The position numbers were made by a program, and so were the translations under genes. Below are positions 53,081-62,862 of a stretch of 64,000 nt of DNA, one piece after another. This stretch comes from an uncultured Eudoraea sp. (GTDB lineage Bacteria > Bacteroidota > Bacteroidia > Flavobacteriales > Flavobacteriaceae). The DNA is taken from the NCBI RefSeq assembly GCF_947258525.1, contig NZ_CAMYIP010000079.1, positions 65,861 to 129,860 on the forward strand. The letters are read 5' to 3'. Each line of letters opens with the position of its first letter. Position 1 is the stretch's first letter. The notes beneath the pieces are model-generated. The model did no database searches, was not told the DNA's origin, and saw only the letters and a list, made by a program, of their open reading frames with translations.

Positions 53081-54151
53081 TTATTGAAAATCATATTTCA
53101 AAATATCATTTCCCAGATTTGTTATATAAAGTGTTTGGCCATCATTAGAGAAGAACATCCCTGTGAGTAATCCCGGAAGGGGATGAAACAGATCCGGCGT
53201 TAGTAATTCAAGTCGTTCCATTCCCAAACGACTTCTACGGGTATATTCGTTGCTAACCTTTGAATTAGCATTTGTGGAGGCATCAAAAATCACATGCTGC
53301 GAATGATTCTCAAAATCTACAGCAACTACCTGATTATATAGAGGAGAAGCAACAATTAACCGACCTTCCTGATCTATTAATAAATTATCAGGAGAACCTA
53401 CATTTGCAGCCACGCCGGCATATTTGGCACTACCGCTATTTGTATCTACTTCAAATTTATGCACTCTATCCATCATAGTTTCAGAAATATAAAGATGCTT
53501 TTCGTCCTTGTCCATTGTAATACCATTGGCAAAATAGAGACTGTCCATAATTTGAACAGGCGGGCTGTCAAAGTCGGCCATTCTAAAAACGGCTCCATGG
53601 GGTACAGGAATGTTTACATCACGAAACATTTCATTCAAATTAGTACTCTCCGTAGACTGTGAAAACCATAATGCCCCGGTTTTATCTCTGTAAATTGTAT
53701 TAACCCCATAAGGATGATCATAGATCATTTCTACTTTTTCTGAGTCTATATTTACTCTGTAAATCTTTCCGTCTGCGACATCTGACATCAAAATATGTTT
53801 TCCGTCGTATTCCAGAACCATACCATTAGGTGATGCAGTCTCCTCCGGTGGAAGATGCACAAAACCGGCTGCTGCGAAATCACCGAATGGTCTGTTAGAA
53901 CCATCTTTTTCAACTAGTCTAAGGCCATTGGCCTGATCTACTACTACAACTCGCCCATCTTCCAGTTCAACCCCGTCTTCAGCCCTGAGTAAGCTGCCAT
54001 CTCCGGGAAACAAATTTTCTTTTTGAAACGTTAAATATGGAAGTGATTTTGTGGATTCTTCTTTTTCACTATTCTTATCGGCCGGTTTAGGCGTATTGCA
54101 GCTAATAAAAGTAAAAGCGAAAAGAAATAAAGTGCAGATGGATAGTTTCAT
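53081..54151 (-). CDS. SMP-30/gluconolactonase-like lipoprotein
   Basis: 356 aa. Signal MKLSICTLFLFAFTFISCN with lipobox at Cys18. The mature protein is a six-bladed beta-propeller of the SMP-30/strictosidine-synthase type: GVELEDGRVVVVDQANGLRLV, HILMSDVADGKIYRVNID, FANGITMDKDEKHLYISETMMDRVHKF, SPDNLLIDQEGRLIVASPLYN. Calcium-site residues (Glu, Asn, Asp) fit lactonases, but the substrate is unknown. It lies minus-strand, with 96 bases to the aldo/keto reductase gene. Confidence 0.87.
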   Translation of the reverse strand: MKLSICTLFLFAFTFISCNTPKPADKNSEKEESTKSLPYLTFQKENLFPGDGSLLRAEDGVELEDGRVVVVDQANGLRLVEKDGSNRPFGDFAAAGFVHLPPEETASPNGMVLEYDGKHILMSDVADGKIYRVNIDSEKVEMIYDHPYGVNTIYRDKTGALWFSQSTESTNLNEMFRDVNIPVPHGAVFRMADFDSPPVQIMDSLYFANGITMDKDEKHLYISETMMDRVHKFEVDTNSGSAKYAGVAANVGSPDNLLIDQEGRLIVASPLYNQVVAVDFENHSQHVIFDASTNANSKVSNEYTRRSRLGMERLELLTPDLFHPLPGLLTGMFFSNDGQTLYITNLGNDILKYDFQ

Positions 54152-54247
54152 AATTGAGTGGTTTGGTTTTTATAAAGATATGAGAATTTAGATTAATGGT
54201 TTAGGGAAATTAGTATCCATAAAAGTGTTTGATACCAACAGATCCTG

Positions 54248-55192
54248 TTAGTTCCATTTCAATTGCTTTCGTTCTTCCCAATAGGCGTTTGGATCTATTT
54301 TGAACGCCGCCAATTCCTGTAGCTCATCTTCTGTAAGACGGAAAGTATTAAATTTTAAATTTTGCTTCAACTGCTTACTGCTACTTGCACCACTCAAGAC
54401 GATACTTTTTGGGATCCTTTGCCCACAAAATTGTAATGCAATAGCATCTGTTCCTACCCCATATTTGTTAGCTAATCGCTCAAGTTTATCATAAAGGCTA
54501 TCATAATGCTTATACCCTTTGTTCCTAAAAACCCTGCCATTGGCCAGAGCCTCTTTAATGATTATTTTTTTCTCTAGTCGTACAAGTTCCCCTGATATCT
54601 CATCCAAACTTTGATCCAGCATATTGTAGGTTACCTGAAATGCATCAAACAGCTGTTTACCTCCTATGGCGACATCCAGCGCCTTTTTAATGATAGCTAG
54701 CTGATTTGCCCCTGTTACAGTAATACCTATTTCCAAAAGATATTCCTGTTTTATAAACGCTAAATGATCGAGTACAGCTTTATTATCCAATACGCCGGAT
54801 TCCAATGTAGCCGAATGTATCTGATACACCCTTAAATGTGGTATGAGTGCTTTGGAAACCTCCCATTGTTCACGTAGTTTCTTTAAAGTGTGTTCCTTTA
54901 TTTCATGAATAGTAGCATTTGCATCAAAATTGGCTACATAGGTATATCCCCATTTTGTGGCTATTTGTATGTTGGGGTCATTTTTAGTTCGTAACCATTC
55001 CAGAACCAACTGCTCTGCCAATCCATAGCCCGGGGCAGTATCAAAATAACGAATGCCAAGATTGTAGGCGTTTTCTAAAACAGCAAATCCCTGTTCTTTA
55101 AAGGTTTCTAAATCCTGTCCTTTAGGTTTTTCCTGGCGCAGATTAATATATTGTGGTCGGCCCAGAGCGGCTGTTCCCAATCCTAACTGCAT
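54248..55192 (-). CDS. Aldo/keto reductase
   Basis: 314 aa TIM barrel. N-terminal LGLGTAALGRP, catalytic Asp and Tyr in YFDTAPGYG, Lys in IATKWG, His in YQIHSA, and NADPH-site LSGASSSKQLKQN near the C-terminus. It reduces aldehydes or ketones with NADPH, specificity unknown (the family includes L-fucose/galactose dehydrogenase-like members). It follows the small gene at 55197 by 4 bases. Confidence 0.92.
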   Translation of the reverse strand: MQLGLGTAALGRPQYINLRQEKPKGQDLETFKEQGFAVLENAYNLGIRYFDTAPGYGLAEQLVLEWLRTKNDPNIQIATKWGYTYVANFDANATIHEIKEHTLKKLREQWEVSKALIPHLRVYQIHSATLESGVLDNKAVLDHLAFIKQEYLLEIGITVTGANQLAIIKKALDVAIGGKQLFDAFQVTYNMLDQSLDEISGELVRLEKKIIIKEALANGRVFRNKGYKHYDSLYDKLERLANKYGVGTDAIALQFCGQRIPKSIVLSGASSSKQLKQNLKFNTFRLTEDELQELAAFKIDPNAYWEERKQLKWN

Positions 55193-55196
55193 ATAA

Positions 55197-55445
55197 TTAG
55201 TATAAAATTTGAATGTGCTCCAAAAAATGAATCACTTTTTGTTCTGGCATTTCACAGGGCTTTAAGTGCTCATTATGTTTAGTAATATAATAATTCAAAC
55301 TTATAAAATCATTACCCCGTAGTTCCTTACCGTATATTTTATAAGATCTGCCATCATTGAAAGATTCCTTTGTAATGCTATACTTTTTTGTATTGTAAAT
55401 GCCTTCAGAATAGCCCTCCGGTATTTTTTGTATTAATTGTAGCAC
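55197..55445 (-). CDS. Small conserved hypothetical protein (82 aa)
   Basis: Begins with GTG at 55445 (LQLIQKIPEGYSEGIYNTKK); no ATG fits. The rest is compact and mixed alpha/beta (YKIYGKELRGNDFISLNYYI, KPCEMPEQKVIHFLEHI). It looks like a conserved flavobacterial protein without a named function. It sits 4 bases before the aldo/keto reductase and is probably co-transcribed with it. Confidence 0.75.
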   Translation of the reverse strand: MLQLIQKIPEGYSEGIYNTKKYSITKESFNDGRSYKIYGKELRGNDFISLNYYITKHNEHLKPCEMPEQKVIHFLEHIQILY

Positions 55446-55525
55446 TTCAACCAGGTATTAAATGAAGGTATAAGATTGCTTTATAAGCTGAAGCAATTTA
55501 CGTACAATTAAGTAATTACATACTC

Positions 55526-57172
55526 CTACTGTTCTGTTTCCATCTTCTTTAACATGGATTTTGAATTCTTGGCAGTTGCACCTTCAGGATCTAGATGTAT
55601 GGCTTTATTGTAATATTCTTTGGCCTTTACCAGATCACCGGATTTCCAGTAACCCTCTGCCAGGCTGTCCCAGGTATTAGGAGATTCCGGAAAAAGTTTG
55701 GTATTCATTTCAAAGACATACAGCGCTCCTTCAAATTGGCCGGAGCCCAATAGCTGATAACCCGCTTTATTAAATTCTCCCTCAAAATTGAAAAACTTAT
55801 ACGCAGGATCCTGTACCAGTCGTTGTGCTTCCGTGGCTAAAAATTCAAATTTTTGATCCATAAATAACTGGGTTAAGTACCCCATAGGATCTATGATAAA
55901 ATTATCGGCAGAAAAATTGAGAGCGGCCTCCAATACCGGATCTTCATTGGCACTATAGTCCTCAAAGGCGGGTTCTACAGCCAAATGTGGCACAGTATAA
56001 TCTGCATTTTCCCATTGTGGCTTATCCTGCCACCAGGCAAAGGATAGGTAAATGGCCAGCTTGGAGTTTGGCAATTCTACACGGTTGTTGTCCCCATAAA
56101 AATTAATATTCTCACCGGTAGGTTCACCTACAAAAATAGCATTGGTATAATTATCAAGCTCGTTCACTAAATTCTGACAAGCAGAAAATGTGCGACGCCC
56201 TATGATCACAAAGAATTTTCCGGGTTGATTGATCTTTTGATTTTCTATTATTCCTGTAACTATAGGCTTATTCTTATAGTTATTACCACCACCGTTAAGT
56301 CGCACGTCCAGCACTAATTTCTCTACTTCATTGCTGTCAATAAATTCAAACAGGCGTTCGTAAAATGCAGGGATATTTTCATCAGGATCATCTTGTATCT
56401 GGCTATGGCGCACATAAACCGCCTTATGTTCCGGCAGGTATTCAAAATAATAGATCTTGTCCAGGTTTTTTAGGTAATAAGGGCTGTTTGACTGATCTCT
56501 TGCCCCTACCCAATCTGTCTCCGGTTTTACCTCCCCATAGGCAAGGTGACCATTTTGTGGCTCTCCGGCAGTTACTTCTGTAGTGAAGGTCTTTCCTTCC
56601 TTTTCTACTTTAAAAGTAATCTTATTTTTAAGGCTTTTTGTTATGCCCTGCGCGTGCAGCACTTCGGGGACAATTAAATAATTACCCCCATAGGCCTTAA
56701 AAAATTGCTCGTTTTCGGCAGGAACTACAGGATATATTGCCTCCAAGACATTTGCTATAGATTTCCCTTCTACTTCCAGGATTTTTGCACCTACTATAGA
56801 TTCATACGCTTTATGTGCTCCATGAATATAAATTCCATCTTTATAATAGTGAGTATAGATGGGAAGTTCATGGTATTGTACAGGTCCTTCAGAATAACTT
56901 ACTCTGGTATGCCCGTATTTGAACATCCCTATTATCTTACTGAAACCAACAAGAACCTCATGATCCTGCATTTGAGGAATGGCCTTATCAAATTCAGCTA
57001 TAGCTTCGTCAAAAGCCCCTGCCGTGGTCTTTTTAAACAGAAAAGGATAATCCTTATGAACGGTATTTTGTAAAAAACGCAGGTCTTCCTGCCATTGTGA
57101 GCTTGTAAATTTTTCCTGCGCCGGTACCTGCCAAAGTATCAGTATAGCAGCGAATAAAAATAATTTGTTCAT
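55526..57172 (-). CDS. Secreted S41-family peptidase with C-terminal TPR
   Basis: 548 aa with signal peptide MNKLFLFAAILILWQVPAQ. The S41 catalytic domain contains KLVLDVRLNGGGNN, IGRRTFSACQNLVNEL (nucleophile Ser after the RTF segment) and FVGEPTGENINFYGD. The C-terminal part holds tetratricopeptide-like helices (SPNTWDSLAEGYWKSGDLVKA, EYYNKAIHLDPEG). It probably acts in the periplasm. No PDZ domain is clear, so it resembles the IRBP/tail-type rather than the CtpA type. Confidence 0.88.
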   Translation of the reverse strand: MNKLFLFAAILILWQVPAQEKFTSSQWQEDLRFLQNTVHKDYPFLFKKTTAGAFDEAIAEFDKAIPQMQDHEVLVGFSKIIGMFKYGHTRVSYSEGPVQYHELPIYTHYYKDGIYIHGAHKAYESIVGAKILEVEGKSIANVLEAIYPVVPAENEQFFKAYGGNYLIVPEVLHAQGITKSLKNKITFKVEKEGKTFTTEVTAGEPQNGHLAYGEVKPETDWVGARDQSNSPYYLKNLDKIYYFEYLPEHKAVYVRHSQIQDDPDENIPAFYERLFEFIDSNEVEKLVLDVRLNGGGNNYKNKPIVTGIIENQKINQPGKFFVIIGRRTFSACQNLVNELDNYTNAIFVGEPTGENINFYGDNNRVELPNSKLAIYLSFAWWQDKPQWENADYTVPHLAVEPAFEDYSANEDPVLEAALNFSADNFIIDPMGYLTQLFMDQKFEFLATEAQRLVQDPAYKFFNFEGEFNKAGYQLLGSGQFEGALYVFEMNTKLFPESPNTWDSLAEGYWKSGDLVKAKEYYNKAIHLDPEGATAKNSKSMLKKMETEQ

Positions 57173-57258
57173 ACGAGTATTAGTTAGATGTAAAACTTAA
57201 AAAGTTTAATATGTTCTTAATTAGACAACTCTTTTTATAAAATGTTACAAGAAAATTT

Positions 57259-57657
57259 CTAACTGGCTCTTCCTTTCAGGATTTTTATCCTGAACGCTGC
57301 ATAAATCCCTACCAGCAAAATATACTCCAGTCCAATAAACCAAAACCAGGCGTCTGTAAAAAATGTAAGATGACTTCCACCCGCCGGGATAATAAATAAG
57401 GGAACAGTTATTATGGCATCAAAACAAATAGTTACCAAAAACATGAAAACCCCTAATTTAAAACCATGTGTTTCTGCTCCGGTTTTATAGTAATATTTTG
57501 CCCCAAGGATTACACTTGGTATCAAAGCCAAAGTGAGTACAATATTTGCCTGTAATTCCGGATTATCCAGGATTTTTACAAAAAAAGATAGGATATATGC
57601 CGTAACGCCTATGGCCCATACTATTGCTGCTGATATTATTGCTCTTTTAATTTCCAT
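57259..57657 (-). CDS. DUF5367-like membrane protein
   Basis: 132 aa from the ATG at 57657; the frame extends 13 codons to 57696 without a family match. Four hydrophobic spans (AIISAAIVWAIGVTAYILSFF, ANIVLTLALIPSVILGAKY, LGVFMFLVTICFDAIITVPLF, FWFIGLEYILLVGIYAAF). It fits the DUF5367 family. It lies 61 bases after the NmrA gene and is likely part of its group. Confidence 0.78.
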   Translation of the reverse strand: MEIKRAIISAAIVWAIGVTAYILSFFVKILDNPELQANIVLTLALIPSVILGAKYYYKTGAETHGFKLGVFMFLVTICFDAIITVPLFIIPAGGSHLTFFTDAWFWFIGLEYILLVGIYAAFRIKILKGRAS

Positions 57658-57718
57658 TGTATTTATGTTATTAGGTTTATATAATAGATGATCCAAAATG
57701 GATTGGTTAAGAATACTG

Positions 57719-58564
57719 TTATACGCGCTCCATCCCTACTCCATCCCACACATGAGATTTCGCAACTTCATGGGCATATGTAGTAAAATCAATAGGTTTT
57801 CTTCCCAATACTTTTTCAATATCGTTGGTGACAATTGAATTACTCTCTACCAAAACTTCTTCAAACAAATAATTGATTAACCATAGATAGTCATCAGGTA
57901 AGTTAAATTCCTTCATCATTGCATTATATTCTTCCATGCTAATTGGTGTGAATTGAATTTCCCTGCCTGTTGCCTCAGATATTTCACGGACCACATCTGA
58001 AAAAGTAAGCGTACGTGGGCCGGTTAACTCATATATTTCGTTATTATGCTTATCATCAAGTAAAGCGGCAACCACCACATCTGCAATATCATTGGCATCT
58101 ACATAAGGTACCTGAGCCTCATTCTTTGGTAAAGCTACATGGCCTGCCAAAATAGGATCCAGGAAGAAACTTTCACTAAAATTCTGATTAAACCAGCTCG
58201 CTCTCACAATGGTCCAATCCAAACCGGAATTCATGACAATTCGCTCACATTCCTCAGCTTCTTGCTCCCCTTTTCCTGATAGGAGTACTACTTTCCGAAC
58301 ACCGGATTTAACCGCCAGGTTTGTAAATCCTTCAATGGCTTCTTTTGCTCCCGGAACCGCCAAATCTGGTTGAAACGTAATATAAACGCTCTCCATTCCT
58401 TGCAATGCTCCTTTCCATGTTAAAGGATCTTCCCAATCAAAAGAGGGTTTTTCACTACGTGATCCAATTCTAACGGTTTGCCCTTTTTCAATTAAACGGC
58501 TTGCAACGCGACGGCCTGTTTTTCCTTTGCCGCCTAATACTAAAATGTTTTGTTTTTTTCTCAT
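57719..58564 (-). CDS. NmrA-family NAD(P)-binding protein
   Basis: 281 aa. Rossmann motif NILVLGGKGKTGRRVASRL, then TVRIGSRSEKPSF, GVRKVVLLSGKG, DWTIVRASWFNQNFS and YELTGPRTLTFSDVV. It belongs to the extended SDR/NmrA group (QOR2/azoreductase-like), acting as an NAD(P)-dependent reductase or redox sensor. It is grouped with DUF1772 and AraC genes. Confidence 0.9.
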   Translation of the reverse strand: MRKKQNILVLGGKGKTGRRVASRLIEKGQTVRIGSRSEKPSFDWEDPLTWKGALQGMESVYITFQPDLAVPGAKEAIEGFTNLAVKSGVRKVVLLSGKGEQEAEECERIVMNSGLDWTIVRASWFNQNFSESFFLDPILAGHVALPKNEAQVPYVDANDIADVVVAALLDDKHNNEIYELTGPRTLTFSDVVREISEATGREIQFTPISMEEYNAMMKEFNLPDDYLWLINYLFEEVLVESNSIVTNDIEKVLGRKPIDFTTYAHEVAKSHVWDGVGMERV

Positions 58565-58589
58565 GATGTTAATTTTTAAGATTTATAGA

Positions 58590-59108
58590 TTATGTATTTA
58601 TGGTATTTATTCTGCTAAGACAGATAATAATCAGTAATAAGAATGATAGTACTGTACTTACAGTTCTGATAAGATGAAACCTGTTCCACTTTACTTCGAA
58701 CTTGTCCCGTAACAGTTTTAATTCTTCGGCACTGGCCTGCATCAAATCTGTTTTATCCAATAGCTCATTCAAGGGCACATTTCCGAATATGGTGACTGCT
58801 ACTAACCCGATGATATACAGAGCGGCTGATACCATAACCAGCCATAATATGGCTCCCGAAGATGTTTTGAATAAAAAAATATTGGCTATATGCAAAAAGA
58901 AAGGGCCAAAGAATACGATTAGAAATATTGGGTTAATAATGGCCCTGTTCATCTCCTGAAAAGAGCGCAAATAGCCCATATCAACCAGTTGACCAACACC
59001 AGGAGTAACCGCATTGTTCCAGGTAAAGCATAGACCTGCTGTAAGTCCGGTTAAAAGTGTTGCCAGTACTAATACTATGGTTTGTGTATCAAAATTTAAA
59101 GAAGTCAT
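58590..59108 (-). CDS. DUF1772 membrane protein
   Basis: 172 aa with four spans. FTWNNAVTPGVGQLVDMGYLRSFQEMNRAI, seen here as TWNNAVTPG and SFQEMNRAI, is typical of DUF1772, and VPLNELLD before the last helix matches the family's NxPLN segment. Often found with NmrA and AraC genes in stress-related loci. It starts about 90 bases after the AraC gene on the same strand. Confidence 0.88.
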   Translation of the reverse strand: MTSLNFDTQTIVLVLATLLTGLTAGLCFTWNNAVTPGVGQLVDMGYLRSFQEMNRAIINPIFLIVFFGPFFLHIANIFLFKTSSGAILWLVMVSAALYIIGLVAVTIFGNVPLNELLDKTDLMQASAEELKLLRDKFEVKWNRFHLIRTVSTVLSFLLLIIICLSRINTINT

Positions 59109-59198
59109 TATTACATTGTTTTAAGATTACAATGCAAATTTGCGACTAAGCGTTATGACTTATTTGTTTGAAAAGGATTGAAATTTGTTCGAAAAGGA

Positions 59199-60065
59199 TT
59201 ATGACTTTACCTCACTTGGTCTAAAGCCATACTTTTTGATAAAGGCGTTCGAAAATGAACTCAGGCTTTCATAGCCTACGGACCATGCTGCTTCCTGTAT
59301 GCTAACTTCTTTAGAGCTTAAAAGCTCATGAGCCTTTATAAGACGTTCATTTTGCAGGTATTTGTAAACAGGAAAACCAAACAATTCCTTGAAACTCTTT
59401 TTGAGTTTAAAATCATTCAAACCTATGAGTCTCGAAAGTTCAGCTATAGATGGAGGGGTCTCCATATTCTTAGTAAGTATTTCTTTGGCCTCATATAACT
59501 TTTGTCTTTCAGTATCCTTTATTGTTTTGGTTTTGTCTTTGGTTGAACCTGAAACTTTGGCAAAAAAATGTGCTAATAATTCTGTAACCTGACTCCTTAA
59601 AAATAAGGACCTGGCCGGGCCCTTGTAAGTGTTTGCAAAAATTTTATCGACCGCATTTTGCATGTTATGATCCATAAAAAAAGTAGGGCCCTCCACATAA
59701 TCATTACTCGGGTTAATAAGTTCGTTAACATACTGTGCATACAATTCACGTTCCGTGTCCGGGAGTTCTTTTAAATTTTTTATACTATACAAAATGACTA
59801 CACAAGACAGTTTTTTATTCTTAGAAACAGTGTGTATAAACTTAACATTTCCATTGGCAAAAAAAGACATAGCCAACCCCTTGGTATTGTTGTAGTTTTG
59901 CTGTTTATAACTGCATTCTACTTTTAAATCTACATTCCCCGAACCATAAAAGGCAAACGCAATCACATCTTCATCAAAACCGCAGCTATCAATAATCTCC
60001 TCTTTAGAATCTGCATATTCTAATAGTACTACGAAGTCATTTATTTCTATAAAATCTCTGGTCAT
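59199..60065 (-). CDS. AraC-family transcriptional regulator
   Basis: 288 aa. The C-terminal double helix-turn-helix is clear: PSIAELSRLIGLNDFKLKKS, FPVYKYLQNERLIKAHELL, then VSIQEAAWSVGYESLSSFSNAFIKKYGFRPSEV. The N-terminal part is a sensing domain. As the first gene of the group with DUF1772, NmrA and DUF5367 it probably controls them in response to a small molecule (inference). Confidence 0.93.
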   Translation of the reverse strand: MTRDFIEINDFVVLLEYADSKEEIIDSCGFDEDVIAFAFYGSGNVDLKVECSYKQQNYNNTKGLAMSFFANGNVKFIHTVSKNKKLSCVVILYSIKNLKELPDTERELYAQYVNELINPSNDYVEGPTFFMDHNMQNAVDKIFANTYKGPARSLFLRSQVTELLAHFFAKVSGSTKDKTKTIKDTERQKLYEAKEILTKNMETPPSIAELSRLIGLNDFKLKKSFKELFGFPVYKYLQNERLIKAHELLSSKEVSIQEAAWSVGYESLSSFSNAFIKKYGFRPSEVKS

Positions 60066-60161
60066 ACCTAATGCTAAGATACTTATTTTAGTAATTCGTT
60101 ATGAGATTGAATTTAGACGGTTCATTTAACCCGGGCAGTCGAATTACCAAACTACATTAGG

Positions 60162-61349
60162 TCAGTTTGGGCTAACAAGTTTACCCAAGGCGATACAGAA
60201 TTTTTTTTGCTCCTCACTAGACTTGTATATCAGAGGATTATTTCTGGAATAGGCTATGGCGAATAAATTAAACTGTACCCGCTCAAGCATTCGTTGATAT
60301 TCAATTTCAGCATTTGCGTATTTGTCATTAAGTTGAGTTAGTTTTTTGTTCCACCAGGCCATATCTGCATTTTGGGGTTGATTGTAGTCTGAATTGAAGC
60401 GTTCATAAAAGATTCGGGTCCATTCCTTCTCTTCAGCCAGGGCTTTGGTTCTGGACTTCAATGCCCTTTTATAAGCACTCTCCTTTTTAAGGAGATTCAA
60501 GTGCGAAGAAATCGTATCCAGTTTATAAATAGAACCATAGGTACTTAAGATACGCTCATAGTGTTCTGCCACTTTTAGTATATCAGCATCTGCTTCAGAT
60601 TTTTTTGCAAATTCATAAGTAAGCCTAAAACTTTTTTGAAGTTCTTCTTCTGTTTTTACTTTCTTTCCTTTAATATGAGACTCAATGGCGAGCCATTCAA
60701 ATGCCCGGTTAATCTCTGCAGCAGGGGGCCAGTCATGACCGCCATCGAATGTAAATAGTGTATTACTAATCTTTTTATTTGTGAGATAGGTTTTTACATC
60801 CAGCATTTCTCCAAAATTCATATCACTGTTGCCACATATGCCTGCATAAGAGAATTCTTGTTTTTGAAGTATAGCAGGGGATGCTTCAGATACGCCTGCA
60901 CCACAGGCAATTACTCCTGTTAGGTTCCCGGCGGCAAGGGCTATGGCCCAGGCCAATCTGGACCCTCCTGAAAAACCAGCCAGAACCATTTGATTTTTAT
61001 CAATGGTAAATCGTGAAAATATATGATCGAAAAGGTTGGCAGCTATGTTAAAATTGCGCTCATAAGGTGCATTTCTGGAGTCATTTGAACAGACCAGAAT
61101 ATGACCATAAGATTCGGAGGCCTCTATAAAAGTTTCTACTCCGATCCTTCCCCTCCCACCGGGATCGAAAATAAAAAGGATAGGGGACTCATTTGAAGGC
61201 TCAAAGGAGGTGGGCAAGTAAAGCGCAAAAGTTTCATTGGCGGTATTAGAAACCGGAATAGAATCGATTACTTTACCCGGCTTAAAAGCCTGTTGGGCGC
61301 CTAACTGGCTAATAAATCCCAATAAAAAGATGTAATACGTAAGCCTCAT
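60162..61349 (-). CDS. Secreted alpha/beta-hydrolase-like protein
   Basis: 395 aa with signal peptide MRLTYYIFLLGFISQLGAQ. The N-terminal 220 residues are an alpha/beta hydrolase: LFIFDPGGRGRIG, nucleophile Ser in GFSGGSRLAW, and His in FDGGHDWPP. The C-terminal part is helical and TPR-like. It overlaps the cyclase gene by 4 bases (ATGA), so both are co-translated; the partnership with a cyclase may link a periplasmic hydrolase to signalling, but this is inference. Confidence 0.85.
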   Translation of the reverse strand: MRLTYYIFLLGFISQLGAQQAFKPGKVIDSIPVSNTANETFALYLPTSFEPSNESPILFIFDPGGRGRIGVETFIEASESYGHILVCSNDSRNAPYERNFNIAANLFDHIFSRFTIDKNQMVLAGFSGGSRLAWAIALAAGNLTGVIACGAGVSEASPAILQKQEFSYAGICGNSDMNFGEMLDVKTYLTNKKISNTLFTFDGGHDWPPAAEINRAFEWLAIESHIKGKKVKTEEELQKSFRLTYEFAKKSEADADILKVAEHYERILSTYGSIYKLDTISSHLNLLKKESAYKRALKSRTKALAEEKEWTRIFYERFNSDYNQPQNADMAWWNKKLTQLNDKYANAEIEYQRMLERVQFNLFAIAYSRNNPLIYKSSEEQKKFCIALGKLVSPN

Positions 61350-62797
61350 AATTTAAGCGGGATACTGCTTTTCTGTCCCTCTACAAAATACATTTTTAGA
61401 CTCCCCCGGTTCTTTACTTTTATTTCTCCCCGGAAGGCACAGTCATAACTGTCTTTTATCAACTCATAGGTATTTTCACTGATATTGATCTTCCCGGCTT
61501 CCGAATTCGATTCCATACGTGAGGCCACATTTACCGTATCGCCCCAGATATCATAGGCAAATTTATTGGTCCCAACTACCCCGGCCACAACCGGACCGGT
61601 ATTGATGCCGATGCGGATATCAAAAGTTAATTCACTTGCAGCGATATTATTTTTGGTATCCTCCACAAAGGCGGCTATTTCCATGGCAGCCAAAACCATT
61701 TTGCCGGCGTGGTCCTTTTCATTATCATGCAAGCCTCCGGCGCACATATAGGCGTCCCCTATGGTTTTAATTTTTTCCAGGCCGTGTTTTACTATAATGG
61801 CGTCAAACTTTGAAAAGTAAAAATCCACGGTTTCTACCAAAGCTTCGGGAGACAGTTTTTCGGAATAACTCGTAAAACCTTTAAAATCTGAAAACAAAAC
61901 CGTTACGGCATCGTATTTTTTGGCTTTTACCTTTCCTTTTTCCTTCAATTCCAGCGCCGTTTCTTCGGGCAGGATGTTGAGCAATAGCTTATCCGAGCGT
62001 TCTTTTTCTTCTTCAATGATCTGTTTTGTTTTTCTGATATAGTTATTTCGCCTAAATAACCCAATTGCCATCAGCAAAAACATGAACAAACCTATAGCGG
62101 TTGCAATAGATATATTGCGCTGATTTTTACGTCTTTGGTCTGCCAGATCCACTTCAATCTGTTTTTGGGAAACTTCGTAATTGGTCCGCAGATCAGCCGC
62201 TTGCTGTACATTTTCCAAATTTATTAAGCTGTCTCTATAAGTGATATGATCTTTATAATATTTATACGAAGTTGCCAGGTCTCCGGTCACCTCATAAAGT
62301 TCTGAAAGCTTTAGGTTGGCGTCGCTAATTTGTTCCTTTAACCCATATTGGGTAGCCAGCTCCAGGCTTCTTGTTGCATAACTCAAAGCGGTTGGAAAAT
62401 TATTCTTTCTTATATAGATGTCTGACATATAGGTTAAATACACTGAAATAGGGTAATAATCCTCCAGTTCCTCCAGGATGGATATGGCACTGTTGATATA
62501 GGCTTCCGCCAATTTATCTTTTTCCTGTTCTGCATATATCATCCCCAAATTTCCCAAACTATAAGCCTGACCAAGCGAGTAATTGATCTTTTCAAATATG
62601 TCCACTGCTTCGGATGTATAAATAAGTGCGGAATCTAATTTGTTAGAATTAAAATAATCATCCCCGGCGTTTAACAATGCGGTAGCAATTTTAATAGAGT
62701 CATTTACTTTACGTAAAACCTCTATTCCTTTACTGAAGTAGGTTTGGGCATTTTTGAAATTATCCATGGCCGTATAGGTGCCTGCTATAGAGATCAT
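61346..62797 (-). CDS. TPR-containing class III adenylate cyclase, 5' end disrupted
   Basis: The open frame from the ATG at 62797 gives 483 aa, but TPR sequence continues in frame to 62947 (LHYGYLQKGNALQFKGN), so the first codons are missing. TPR repeats (about 1-190), a coiled coil, one span ISIATAIGLFMFLLMAIGLF and a cyclase domain: metal Asp in VLFSDFKGFT, Lys in IKTIGDAYM with the second metal Asp, then DIWGDTVNVASRM with the Asn and Arg of the transition-state site. The Lys and Asp fit ATP rather than GTP. The signal peptide lies in another frame at 62863-63057. Confidence 0.82.
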   Translation of the reverse strand: MISIAGTYTAMDNFKNAQTYFSKGIEVLRKVNDSIKIATALLNAGDDYFNSNKLDSALIYTSEAVDIFEKINYSLGQAYSLGNLGMIYAEQEKDKLAEAYINSAISILEELEDYYPISVYLTYMSDIYIRKNNFPTALSYATRSLELATQYGLKEQISDANLKLSELYEVTGDLATSYKYYKDHITYRDSLINLENVQQAADLRTNYEVSQKQIEVDLADQRRKNQRNISIATAIGLFMFLLMAIGLFRRNNYIRKTKQIIEEEKERSDKLLLNILPEETALELKEKGKVKAKKYDAVTVLFSDFKGFTSYSEKLSPEALVETVDFYFSKFDAIIVKHGLEKIKTIGDAYMCAGGLHDNEKDHAGKMVLAAMEIAAFVEDTKNNIAASELTFDIRIGINTGPVVAGVVGTNKFAYDIWGDTVNVASRMESNSEAGKINISENTYELIKDSYDCAFRGEIKVKNRGSLKMYFVEGQKSSIPLKL

Positions 62798-62862
62798 AAG
62801 TGAACCAATTCCTTTTTCATCATCAGTACGGTTCGCAAATTCAAGACTTTTAAAATAGGATT

